From NCBI GenBank assembly GCA_015680685.1, contig MNCI01027470.1, positions 112,515 through 176,514 of the forward strand: DNA of 64,000 nt, read 5' to 3'. The stretch is from Gnetum montanum (taxonomy: Eukaryota; Streptophyta; Gnetopsida; Gnetales; Gnetaceae). Numbering within the stretch: the stretch's first letter is position 1; every line of letters begins with the position of its first letter. The position numbers were made by a program, and so were the translations under genes. Positions 22,790-35,129 of the stretch are shown here, piece after piece. The notes under the pieces were generated by a model. That model worked only from the letters and a program-made list of their open reading frames with translations, was not told the origin of the DNA and made no database searches.

Positions 22790-23687
22790 TGATTGATAAG
22801 TGGTTGGGTATTCTAACACTCAACCATACAAGTCACAAGTGTACACATGCGACCTAATCGTAATCCATGGATGGTCAATGTAAGTATGCTAGTAGTTGAT
22901 GTTTAGTTTGTGATCATTGTCTTCTCACATTTAGTTAGCAAAGTGCAAGTTGTATGGTTTAACTCTTGGTGAAGCATATGATATATTAATTTTGTTTGGC
23001 TTTAATTGTCCTAAGTGCCAACATAATGAAAGTGAAGATAAATTCTAAGAATAAAATATAAGTCTAAGTATGACAGAAATGTAAATCTGATCTAGCCTAT
23101 AGAGAAGTATTTGTTCTTGGCTTGTCGCACATGTCAAGGACTCATGTAACTCTCACTAGGATTACCATGTGAATTCAGTACTAAGAAAATCAAGTGAAGT
23201 CACTACTAGGTTACCAAACAATTAGAGTTTATGCTTGAAACTAGTTGCACTTATATTGCCTTACTGAAAGACATTGAAAAAAGTAAAGTACTTGGAAAAT
23301 TTAAATGACTTAAGAAAAGTAAACATGCTGAAAGGTAAAATTAAGCTAAGTAAAAATGAGCTAAGTGAAATGCTGCAATGATAAGAAATAATCTTGATCT
23401 TTATTTTTAATCATGAATCATGCCCAAGAATAATCCACTTGAACAAAGATTTTGTATAATTGTTAAAAACCATACTATGGGCATTCACTCTATTTCTTAG
23501 TCAAAATCACAAAAACAAACTGTAAGAATTTGGTTAAGTGTTGGAAAAAGTTCTTCATTTTGACATGACAGTGGGTTGGTATTTATAGGCATGACCATGA
23601 TCCACTAAATCATATCAAAGATGGTGTATGCATAGCTACAATATTGTTGATGCAATTTCATAGTTGATTGACATAAGGGTTTTATCA
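22790..23687 (-). repeat. Element A 3' LTR
   Basis: It pairs with 57160-58054 over its whole length, sharing for example TGGGTATTCTAACACTCAA and TATGCTAGTAGTTGATGTTTAG. It begins TG and ends TCA. The minus-strand TATA box TATAAATA is at 23580-23587. By eye the two LTRs differ at roughly one base in six to eight, so the insertion is old. Confidence 0.8.
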
Positions 23688-23914
23688 TACCCCCATGACT
23701 GACCAGAAACTCGTCCTTGAGTTAAAACAAAAAGAGGATAGAGTTCCTTACAAAATTTGTGGGATTGTATACAAACTTGGATACTATGACTTATTTACAT
23801 GAAAAAATCTACTATGAATGTTGCATTGTAATTCAAATGGTGTTTACAAAATTATCATGCATCACATGATTGACACAATTTAACAAAACAAAACAATAAA
23901 GCTCGATGTAGCCT

Positions 23915-26686
23915 TCAAGTTCTAGGTTATGGTGGCTCCTCCATTGGCTTCTTCCTTTGTCGTTGAGCTTCTAAATTAGTACCTATTGAGTAGTGCTCGA
24001 AGCTTTTTTTTTTTCCTCAAATCTTATATCATGAACCGTTTAGGTGAATTCAACAATGTTTGCTAGAGTTGGTACTTCCCATAGGCATGGCAACTGTGGA
24101 AACATTTTGTTGGCTTTTACATACTAGGCCATGAACTACCATCTTTCTTCTTCAAATGCTCTAGCTATTTTTCTTAATTCTTAATAATATGTCATCCTCC
24201 TAGCTAGATTTGCTCCTACATCTTTTTGGTCGTGGTAGCTAGCTTTGACCACTTGGAGCTTAGAGTTTGCAACATGGAGCTTATGTTGTGCATCCTTTCT
24301 ATTTGCAAACTCCTTCTTATATAATACATATATTGTGGTGACTTGCTACTCTAATTTGGTTTTAGGCCTACCTACTATTAACATGGCCAAATTATCATAT
24401 TAAAGATTTGCTAATCCCATGTACTTTGTTAGGTCCTCTATTTGCAAGTCTTTGTTCTTAATTTCGTCTTCATGTATGTGGGCAAACCCATTTAGGATTG
24501 GCTTCCAATCAAGTGTTTGTGTTGTGATTAAGTTGATCTTAGCCTTGGTTATTTGGATTTCTTTTCATTTATTTACTTGTACATACCCACTTAATCTCTA
24601 AAATGCTCTTTCAACCATTCATGTTTCTTGGCCTTATTCTACCACACACTAATTTCAATAGTTGACTTCTGTCATATTACACAAACTTCTTCTAGTGGTA
24701 GGGTTCTATTTTCTCTAGTCAATTTTCTTATGTCAAGGTTGACTTTAGTAAACTTCTCTCTTAGTTAATGAATGCTTTCTTCTAGAACATTCTTTTGCTT
24801 CTCAATGTCTATCAACCTCATGTTTTTAGTAGCAATTCTTTTATTCTTTTGCTCTAAGGAAGTTAAGGCTTCAGCATGAGCATAAGTATGTGCTTCTACC
24901 ATTGAGGCATTTCATGTTGCCTTTTCCTTTTTCATCTCCATCTAGACATTTCTAGTATTAGTTGACTTATTTGTTTGGTCTTAAATTGCTCTAACTGATC
25001 TGGTGCAATGTGTCGTGTAGGGTTTTGTCTCTCTTCTCTTAATGCAGCTAACTCTACTTGTAACCTCTACACTTCATTTTCTGCATATTTAATTCTAGTC
25101 TATACCATTACTAGCTTGTCCTTAGTTGATATGAGTTCAAGTTGCACTATAGTGATATCATTGGGAATATCAAAAAGATTTTGCATCACTTGTCCTATCT
25201 ATAGTAGTCAGTCTAAAATGTCTTCATATTTTTGTGGGGCCATGGATTTTCTTACTATGATTTTAACATCTTTAGCTCCAGTTATATCTACTGGTGGCAC
25301 AACGGGAATATTAAAGGATTCTTTGATGTGATCTATAATAACCTCTGCTGCTCATGCTGCATCCTAGTGTTGCATAATCACTACTTTGGCTTCTTCTCTC
25401 ATTGCTAACATAACATGGAAGGATGCAGTGTTCCTAGATATTTGTTGTGTCCAATCCTCATCTTCTCCTGTTGGCAATAAAATTTGAACACTAGTGGGTC
25501 CTATTAATACTGTAAGGCTTCTTAAATTATCTCTTACTCGTTACATATTAGAGACCTCTCTATTTTCCTAACTTATAGTTTTAGCAATTTGCTGCAAATG
25601 TTTCATGGAGGATCTATAATCTTGATGTGTTGGTGGAGCACTTGGTTCTAGTCTATCACTAGCTGGTGTTGACCCATTGTATTCTACTTGCTCTTGTCTC
25701 GAAGCTAGAACATTCTCTACTAGTGTAGATCCTACAAGTCGCTTGGTGCTAGCTGGTTTCTCTACTTGATCCTTTTTAGGTGGCATTGGTTTTGAGATCT
25801 CAGCATAGGACACATTCTGTGCTTTTCAAAGAACATCACTGGTATATCCCAAAATTTCTACTTATCTACATAGTCTTTTGATAAGGTAAGAAAATGGTAA
25901 GGTAAGTTTCCCTGTCTTCTTTTCCTTAAACCTCCTTGGAATTTTCAAAAATAATAGATGAGCCATGTTTGCTTGAAATTTTTCCATTAAGATAGCACTT
26001 CCTGTAGTGGCATAGGTGAAAATTCTATTCAATCTTTTGGTTGGGAAGATGTGGTAGGTAACGATTTTGAAATAGATCTTTTCTATAGTAGACAATCCAT
26101 TGTATTCCTTCTTAGTTATTTCGTAAGCCCTTTGTAGTCATAGCTTCTTTGCATTTGTGTTAGACCTTGTAGATATCTATGCAATGTTGGCTTCAACATT
26201 AGGAAGATTCAATGTCTTGGCTATTCCCTCTATTGAATATGGCACTGTGGTTCCTTCAATTGTAACAGTGGCATTATCTTACTTGTTTTTTCAAAATTGA
26301 TATACTTCCTCTAGATAGCATTCACCATTGCATGATAGTGTGGGCCAAAGAGGAGAGGCTTGGAGTTGTTCTCAAATATTAGTAGGGGCAAACTCCATGA
26401 ACGGTTCAAAATTGAGTTCCACAATGACTATGAACATGATGGACTTTTCCTGGATGGCTTGAAGGCACTTGATTAATAGCATAAGGTACAATCCTTGGTA
26501 TTGAGCAAGTGTAGCATTAGCTTTAGCTTGTGTATATTACCCCATTGTAGGTGTAGGCTAATGGATACTGTAAGATTGGGCTTCTTGTTCAGCTTGTGAA
26601 GTTTGCTCTCTAGCTTATCCTCTTCCTTTGGGTCTCTTGACCCTTTATTATAAGGATCCTTCAGTTGTGGATCTTTTAGGATCCAT
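23915..26686 (-). pseudogene. Element A 3' ORF (unknown protein, about 924 codons), decayed
   Basis: This is an extra reading frame between integrase and the 3' LTR. Read from ATG 26686 (MDPKRSTTEG) it stays mostly in one frame to a terminal PRT-stop at 23915, interrupted by stops that look like former Gln or Trp codons. The N-terminal part is basic and Gln-rich. The middle (about 26.3-25.86 kb; IYFKIVTYHIFPTKRLNR and onward) looks helical, in the style of plant transposon 'mobile' domains. A Pro/Ser-rich linker (25.8-25.57) follows. The rest (about 24.95-24.1) is a heptad-like coiled coil rich in Glu, Lys and Leu. The same frame occurs in element D. I do not know its function; the position is that of env-like ORFs in Athila and Tat elements. 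Confidence 0.7.
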
Positions 26687-26699
26687 CTACAATCATCAA

Positions 26700-29000
26700 G
26701 AATTCATCTATAATTACCTAAAGATTTTGAATAAGTTTCTAATGGTTAATAATCCTATCTTGGGTTCTTGGATTTTATTAATATCTGTATCCTTGTTACT
26801 AATTTTTAGCTTAAATTAAGGTTGTAAAGTTAAGAAAATTTTGAAATTAAATCCTTAATTTTTATACTCTTTTAATATTTTTTTTCTTTATGACCTCTCA
26901 CAATTTTTAGTTTCTTGTTAGTCATGTGTTTGAATGGATAATTGGGAAGAACTGTTAAGCTTATTAGCCTTTGTTAATTAAAAATATGATTATTCCTTAT
27001 TGTTCTTACCCTTAATATATTCTTTCAAGTGTTAGAAAGCTTTGGTACAAATTGCATAGACTATGTGTAGAACTCTTCCCCATGACTAAGTTGATCACTC
27101 CATGATCAAGAGGGTTCAAGAATCAAGCAAATTGAAGGTATGGTGAGGAAGTTATGAAGCTTGAAAGTTTGGGTGTTAGAGGGTTAGGATAATGGTATGA
27201 ACTCCCTTTGTATGAAATGAGAATTTTTCTAAATCCTATGCATATATATAGGGATTTATAATAGATACATCATAGATATGACATCGTCGATGCGATGTTG
27301 CAGGGCATCATACATTATAGTGATGATGTGACCATGAAAAGTTTCTATATCTTGAGCAATTTTTGATGGAAAAATTAAGTGAAATGGATAGTTTGGAAGG
27401 TATGAAGGTGTTCTAAAGGATTCTTAATCATGGATGATACTTAAAATGTAAGATTTTATCAATATTAAGTGTGTTAAAGAAGGAAATTGGGCAAGGCAAG
27501 TTAATTAGGTCTGTAGGAGATGGTTGGTAGGAATTGCTAAATGTATGATGGAAGATGAGTAGATAGGAAAGTAACACTGATAATTTAAGTGAGGAATTAT
27601 ACAACATGTATGAAGCATAATAGTTATACAAGTGGATCCTTCCCAAAATAGGCTCCAACCCTTAATACCCTTGTATAATTACACCTACAAGTATCTGTAG
27701 GCACTTAAGAAGTTGAATGTAAAGCATACCTGTCTTTGAAGACACATACATTATTATTGCCTCAATGAGAAAATAACACCATATTATTCAAAACCATTAA
27801 ATTATGATTATATATAGTAGTGAGGTGGAATGGGAGTAGTGGGGATTGTAGAAAATGAGATGTGAGGTGTCTTACGATAGGCATAATGAATTATGTGTGT
27901 AATGTATAGTTTAAAGTAATCATTAGCCCTTTCATTCAATATCCAAACCAAGTCCATACCACTTAATAATGACATTGCATTGCATCATCCTAAAAATAAC
28001 AACCACAATTCTACCACAATTGTAAGAAATATTAGCACTTAGTAATGAAGTTCAAGAAAACACTTTATTAATAGCACATTTAATTTTTTAAAAGTAGACC
28101 TAGCCATTAGATAGAGAAGTGCCTTCAGGCATAGGTAACATGTCTTTCTAGCCCCATAACCAATGCAAGTTCAAGAAACCTTAAAATTTTTGAGAAATCA
28201 TCTACCTTCAGGCATGGGTAACATGCCTTTCGAGTGGAACCCCTAGAAATTTTTATTTTATGCATTTATTATGTTATTATTGTGTTAATCTTACTAGAGG
28301 ACTACCTTTAGGCACGGGTAGCATGTCTTTTCAATGACATGGTAAGGCAACACTTATTTTAGACAAACTTCCATTTTTCATTAGAACTAAAGTGAATAAT
28401 ACAACTTTATAGAAGGAAAAGACTTATAGTAGTAGCTTTAGAGAATTCACAATTACCCTTAATGTCACATCCTTTTCATTCCCACTTGATTCTTCATTTT
28501 TCTATCCAAGCATAGTGATCACAAGTTTATTTTAGTTTTATTGTGAATAAAATGTCATTATAATCATGGTAAGAATCTTTTATTATTAGAAATGAGTGGA
28601 TGGATGATGTGGTTTCATTGGATATATAATCCATTCTTTAATGATTTGATAATGGAGGGTGAAATTCTCATTGTTGTGGCTACATCTTGTTTTATTCATG
28701 TACACTTCATTGAAAAAATCAACAAAAATATGTACATAAAAGGTAGTAAAAAATCATGAAAAAAGAGTAAGAATAGAAAAATGTATAAAGAATTTGAAAG
28801 ATATTAAAGAATGACAAATGAGTAAGAAATCGAAAAGTATAAAAGAATAAAAAAAATATTTAAAAATGTAAAAATTGGTAAGAAATGTAAAAAGTATAAA
28901 AATAGAAGAAGAAGAATTAGTGCCTAGGTGTCAAACTTGATACCCCCATGTCTATCATTAGAAGTAAAGATCTAGAAGATTATACAGGTCATACTCAATT
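26700..29000 (-). repeat. Element A non-coding spacer between integrase and 3' ORF
   Basis: A long untranslated spacer, homologous to 41.0-43.0 kb in element D and partly to 58.06-59.0 kb. It contains a TATA-like site (CTATATATATGC on the minus strand near 27245), a hairpin (27624-27678), three copies of an ACCTTCAGGCATGGGTAACATG-like motif (about 28110, 28200, 28305) and a purine-rich AAGAAATGTAAAAAGTATAAA tract (28.7-28.9). Confidence 0.6.
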
Positions 29001-29094
29001 TTAAGGTCATGTTAAAGTCCCTGTAAGAGAAAGGAAAGTCATGGTATGGTTTCACCTATTGAATATTGACAAGAATAAGTTTTTGTAGGCTTGT

Positions 29095-30110
29095 TTAATG
29101 AAACATTTGCATGATGCTAGATTGGTACGTAGCATGGAAAATATAAGGTCCCTCCCATAAAGTTTGGATTTTAGCCTTTTTTGGAACATGATTGGGATTA
29201 TAGTAAAGGACTTTATTGCTAGGCTTGATAGATACTTGTCTTATTTTAGCATCATGTCTACATTTGGAGCACTTTTTATGGACTTCATTACTTATTTGAG
29301 CTACCAATCAATTTTCATCTAAGAGATTGAGGTTCATTGTGTTCTTTTTGAGCTATGCTTAAATCTAGGTTAAGAGTACTAGTAGTGGAAAGGACATTTG
29401 GTTATGCTTGGATTGGCAAAGTAGGTAGTTTTCCATAAACTAACTCATACGGTAAATACCCTATAGGAAGTTTCCAAGTTGATCTATATGTCCATAGAGC
29501 ATCATTAAGTTTAGTGCTCTAGTTCTTCCTACAACAATTAATGGTTCTAGTTAATATCCTTATGTGATTTCCCTATTAGTCACTTCTTGTTGACCATTTG
29601 CTTGGTAGTGATAGGGTGTAGTTAGTTTGTGATTAATTCCAAGTTGTTGCGTTAGCTTCTTAAATGTAGCTCCTGTGAAGTGAGTCTCATTATTTGATAT
29701 GAGCATGCATGGTACTATTAATCTATTCACCCAATTTTGCTTAAAGAATTTAGCAACTATTGTGGCTATACAATCTTTAATTGAAGCTACTTCTATCCAC
29801 TTTGTGAAATAATCATTAGTTACTATAATACAGGATTTTCCATTTGACATTGGTGTGATGGGTCCCATAAATTCAAATTCTCAAATTTCAAAGGGTTTTA
29901 ATGATTATATCCACTATTGTGGTCCTTCATTTTTGGCTATTAACCCTTCATCTCTTTGGCATCTTTACAAGATTGTGCAAATTGATGTCTATACTTGAAT
30001 ATGGGAGGTCAAAAGTAACCTATCATCATTAGTTTCAATGTTGTCCTTTGTCCTACGTAGTGATAACCACATGGTCCTTCATGTGCATCTTGTAAGACTT
30101 TCTATTGGCT
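29095..30110 (-). pseudogene. Element A integrase, broken
   Basis: Ty3-type integrase in several frames. The zinc-binding region near 30.05-30.1 kb retains a HEGPCGYHY-like motif. The catalytic core (29868-29560) begins MGPITPMSNGK and has an NDYFTKWIEV stretch. The C-terminal part (29307-29095) keeps the KIQTLWEGPYIF (GPY/F) motif. Stops and shifts separate the pieces, so it is inactive. Confidence 0.8.
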
Positions 30111-30365
30111 TTTTTCTCAAACATACCATCTTATTAACTTGTCAACACATATCTTGTAAATATTTTCATTAATTTCTATATACTTTTTTACTCTGTGGAG
30201 GAACTATTTCTTATGTTTATTATCCCATTCAATAGAAAGTTCTTGTTTGGTAAGATACATTATGTAATTTGTAATCCATGACTTTATTGTTGAATCTACA
30301 ACCATTGTTATCTTGGTGAATAAGTTTTCATTAGGAAATTGGTCTAATATTGGTTCATCATTCTC

Positions 30366-30795
30366 TTAGGGTTCACATCTAAGCCTTGATAAGTGATCCA
30401 CTACAACAGTTTTAGTTCCTTTTTTATCAATCATTATAATGTCAAACTTTTGTAGGATAACAAGCCATCTTATCATTCTTGGACTAACCACTGGTTTGTT
30501 CATTAAAAATTTGATGGCACTATGATCAATATGGACATAAATAGGATAACCAAGCATATAATGTTTGAATTTCTCAAGTGCATACACCATAGCCATAAGC
30601 TCTTTTTCTGTGATGGTGTATTTGAGTTGTGCCCTAGTGATGCTTCGATTGGCATAGTATAATGTAAGGTTTTTTTTATTATCAAGTTGAGTTAGTATTG
30701 CTCTTAGTGCATAGTTTAAAGTATTTATCATAATGTGGAAAGGTTTGGACTAATCAGGTATTCAAAACTAGCTCTTTATCATCCCAATAAAAAAA
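30366..30795 (-). pseudogene. Element A RNase H and end of RT, broken
   Basis: A PDW-SKPF-like lead-in at about 30.75 kb is followed by an intact-looking RNase H frame (30731-30366). That frame has YTITEKELMAMVYALEKF, HIDHSAIKFLM and a closing VVDHLSRL. Upstream the match to RT stops near 30.8 kb, where element B sequence begins. About 100 or more residues of RT are missing between here and 53.2 kb. Confidence 0.8.
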
Positions 30796-30949
30796 GTGAA
30801 AGAATTTGCATAAATTAATGAAAATACAATAAATAAATGAAGCATATTATGAGATCAATGCATATGTATTATAATACCCCATGAATATACAATAAAAGAG
30901 AGAAAGGAAAAGAAAATTTAGAAAACAAAATGCTCAAGCTAGAGGAGCT

Positions 30950-32290
30950 AACATTTCACTAAAGAAGGTGCATGAGCCTTTGATGAAGGAGGAGGTTGAG
31001 GTGCATCCTTACCTACCTCATCATTCATGAAGTCATCCTCTATCACCTCATCATCCACCTAGTCTATAGGGCCATATGGTCCAACTTGATCAGCATTTGC
31101 GATTGGGGAACCTATCAGTACAAACTTTGGGTTCATCAATTTGTCAACCTTTTGATGGCTGACAATATGATGTAGCTCCCTCATCCTGGAAAAAAAATGA
31201 TGGTCTAGGATCTCCACATTGGAGGCTAGTTGATACTACCTCATCTTAAGTTGGTCATAATTGGCATTGAAACATGTCTCGATCTCATTACAATATGTAA
31301 TGAGACTTGTCTACAAATTGTCCAATTGAGCCATTATTTATTCTTTGGTTCTCGTTGAAGCTTGATCAACACTTGTCATGCCTTGCTACTACTATTGCAT
31401 GTTGGCATAATGGATCTTCCAAGTGGGCCTGCCCCTATCACTAGGGACACATGGATCAAGAATCCACCAAACCTCCTCATACTATGTTCTTAGTAGCCAT
31501 TGAGTGTAGAAGATGCATCCTAGCTTTGGGAACTAGTCCTCACCTCATGCAACAAACTCCTTAATGGGTAGGGCAAGTGGTTGAATCTGAAAATGCTAAT
31601 ACAATACTGAGATCACCAATGAAAATAGGATCCCATTGACATCTTAGACCACTAACTCCATTCTAGATAAAATAATAAATGGGTAATTGAGGGTATAAGG
31701 CTCCTCCAAATAACTTATAACCAGCATGCCAAAGGACATGACATGCATGAAATAAGAGCTTCTAGGAACATTAGTCATCACTACCTTTGCAAGAACCCTC
31801 CTTTCCAGAGAAAGGTTCTTGTAGGATCATTCCATCTTGTCCATCACCATGTCAGAGAAGAGCTCAACCAACTAAGTCTTCCTTTCTAACAATGCTATGG
31901 AATGTTGTCTGTTTGGTCTAACCTACATCTCTAGGACCTCAACAATAAGGACCTTGATGATGTCATAGGACCTAGTACTAACCTAAAAAGTCCATGATAT
32001 AGGCAATGTTCTTTGGAATGTTAGGTAAAAGTGTTGAGCCTCCTACTCGTAGAATGCCTCAACTTCCATCAAGATGAACTCTAGGTTATGCACTATCAAA
32101 GAAGCAGCAACTGAAGAATTGACTAGTTCCATGAGGGCTGAAATTTTCTAGGTGCCCTTAATGGCACCATAGGGAACTGTGCCTTCTGGTGCTCATGCTC
32201 CACATGCTCAATGCACTCCTTATGAGTGTGTTCTTGCTACTTCTCTTGAGCATGTCTTTGTGTTATTGGATTTGAAGCTATTAAAGATTG
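30950..32290 (-). pseudogene. Decayed ORF of unknown protein, probably element B 3' ORF
   Basis: The minus strand reads largely in one frame from about 32.16 kb to a stop at about 30.95 kb, about 400 codons, with some 15 stops. Recognisable pieces are KISALMELVNSSVAASLIV near the start, RRVLAKVVMTNVPRSSYFMHV in the middle and DEVIEDDFMNDEVGKDAP near the end, giving an acidic, Pro-rich C-terminus. No family was identified with confidence. The position after integrase suggests an env-position ORF, like that of element A but different in sequence. Confidence 0.45.
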
Positions 32291-32299
32291 TCCTTGTGT

Positions 32300-35129
32300 A
32301 CGTCCCCTCTTGCATTGGGATATGCAAGAAGTTCCTTGCTATAGGGAAACATTAGTACACATAAAATAATAACATAATGCATAGAAAAAAACATAATACA
32401 TAATGTAATAAATAAAGTAGCATAAAAATAGCATAATGTAAAAATTAAAAAAACATTATGTAAATGATTTACACAAAATTCATAATTGTAAATAACTGTA
32501 TAGATTTGCATGAACTATTTTCAAAATCTTAACAATGTTGGTGTCCCCAATGAAGTTTATGTTGTCTTCAATGTACATAACCAGTGTAGAGGTGAAAATT
32601 AAATAATTCAAGGTAAACTTAAGTATGAAAATTTTTAACAACATAATAATGAGTCCATTAATAATTAATAGTAGACTAACTACTCTACCATGAGTATGAT
32701 GCATGAAAGAGTATAAAAGTGCATTTCATTATAATAGCAAGTTGACAAATGCTACACTGTATTATTCCACATTGCTAAATATTGCAAAAAGAAATTATTG
32801 CTCTCAAGTGAGCTTTGGCTTAGATAGAGCCCAAAACCAAGCTTATTAGAGAATTACTTACAAATATGTAAACTAGGATAACTATGCTTAAAAAATCTAA
32901 ACATGATATCCGTATTCAATAGAATAGAATTTAAATCTTCATGGCTCATATAAACATATCCTAGAGTCATCTTGCTAATGAAGATATCCTTATCTTAGTT
33001 TCCACCTCTGATATAGTTTATAGAAATAAGAAAAAAGAAAATTCTCCAATAATAGACTATATAAAAGGGAACAAAATCCTAGCTCTCTATAGAGTTCAAA
33101 ATAAAAATAAACATAGGAAAAAATGATTGGGAACACTAAATTAAATTTTCCACAATGCTAGAGAAGATACCAAGAGACTAGATTTCATCATTAAGATGTT
33201 CAATCTCTTCCATGAATAATGCTAATGATCTAGGATTGCTTGCAATAATGTGTAACAAGAATTCTAGCATAAAGATACATTAGAAACAAGAGATTTGAGC
33301 CCTACCTTAGGCATGTTGTAAAGGGATAAGGATTGAAGGTAAGATTTGACAGCTATACACATGATAGAAGCTTGATTTAGTACTTGGATATGTCATGTGG
33401 TGCTTTATGATGAACAATGATTTTTTATTTTGTTGAATGCTCTTTATTATTTTATTTTTAATTTGGTTGCAACTGACTATGAGTCACAATCTATCGTAAC
33501 ACAAGAATAAAAATTTTTAATGAATTTCTAAGTTACAACCAACTATGGATCACACCTCTTGACATCTTTGAGATTGAAAATCGTACCTACTTGCATTGCT
33601 TTAAAATCCGAGAAGGAAACATTATAGTGTGACACCAAGCAAGTCATAGGCATCCACACTATCCAAAACTCAAAAAGCATAAGTTTCCAAATGTGATAGG
33701 CTATGGCCCACACTAGATCATACTAATAAATTAATTAGGGAAAACAAATTGATTTGTGAGAGGTGTATGGATTGCATCCTATTGTAGGTACCAAAATTAA
33801 CAAGATGAACTCTAAGGCCATTGTGGCTCATGATCAAGTTTGTAGTTAGACTTTGAGAGACTACGAGGCATACCCTTCCTACACTTCCTAATCCAAGATA
33901 ATTCTACAACAAATATTAAGGAAAAGAAAATAGAAAACATGGTAAAATAAAAAGAAAGTAATAAAACAATAGAGAAAAATTTGTGACAAAAGAATAACTA
34001 AGGTGTTTGTGCTTGGTAAATATCAAAACATTGGGTGACAGTAAAGTTAATTAACTTACAAAATAATAATATAAATACAAGGCACTATCACATTTGGACA
34101 TTCATGAATCATTGTTTACCCACTTATTCATGTCTTATGGCACTATATCTCTCAAAAATACAATCTTCTTCTACTAAAAGTAGTTGTTGATGATGGAGAT
34201 TCCTTATGCATAAATGTGATGATCTTATCCTATGGCAATGAACAATAGAGAGATTAGCATCCAAAATACTTTATTACTTAATAGTTATTTCTTCTTTTTT
34301 TCATTTTATTTTTCCTCTTTTTTTTTTTCAACAAAGATGTTTTTAGTGATTATGGGATTATTGCACTACCATCAGAACATGTTCCATAACAATGGAAACT
34401 TTGCTCCTAGTGCAGTTCCATGGTTGTAATGAGGCAAGATCTTTGTTAAAGGAGCATTTTCAAATTTGTATAGTTGTACTTGGTTATGATTGCTTGCTAT
34501 ATTGCCAATAAAATAGGGTCTGTAAATAATGAAAACTTTACTCTTGGTATAGGTTCAATCCCTATGTAAGTCATTCGCCATGAATACTTCCATGGGTCAT
34601 GTTTGATATCCCATGACATCTCTTATTCCAAGTCGTTGATTGAGGAAGACCTAGAGTATCAAGTTTGTCATGAAATAATATATTGAGCTAACAATATGCC
34701 TAGTATAAATCAAAAGATTTGATCCACTTTTCTAACTAAAAAGCTAATAAAAATTATCCATGGGACAAAATACCATCATCTAATCAATGCTCTATTTATT
34801 TTAACAAAAAATTTATAATATAAAATTTAAAATGTTTTGAAGAAATAAGTTTCCAAAATCTCATGCAACAAAACCTCCATCAATTTAACTCATTGAAGCC
34901 TAAATACCATGAAAGATATGTTGCCATAGATACTACTAAAGACTTGATAATAATAATAACCACTACCATTCATAAGTATTAATAAAAATATAATGTATGG
35001 CTCATAATACTTGTCATCCAATACTTGTAGAAATATAAAGCACAAACCAACAAAGTTATTAATTTTTCACAACAAGAAAACATGAAGGATAAACAATCTT
35101 ATAAGGACCAATTCAAAATTGGTTCGTAA
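32300..35129. other. Spacer of element B, no gene
   Basis: AT-rich non-coding sequence between integrase and the extra frame. On the minus strand a purine-rich tract (about 34290-34330, A/G only for most of its length) could be a polypurine tract. A TATATAAAAGGG word on the plus strand (33057) has no context. Confidence 0.4.

Larger units (their letters stand above)
22790..30795 (-). mobile_element. Element A, 3' half (RNase H, integrase, 3' ORF, 3' LTR)
   Basis: This is the 3' part of a Ty3-type LTR retrotransposon on the minus strand. In transcript order it holds the end of RT and RNase H (30.79-30.37), integrase (30.1-29.09), a non-coding spacer (29.0-26.7), an extra ORF (26686-23915) and the LTR (23687-22790). 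The 5' half is at 53.2-58.05 kb. The join is inferred because the two LTRs match each other better than any other copy and the domain order is complementary. Confidence 0.75.

Noticed and set aside
33057-33068. TATATAAAAGGG on the plus strand
   Set aside because: A good TATA match, but element B is on the minus strand and no gene or LTR follows; probably chance in AT-rich DNA.
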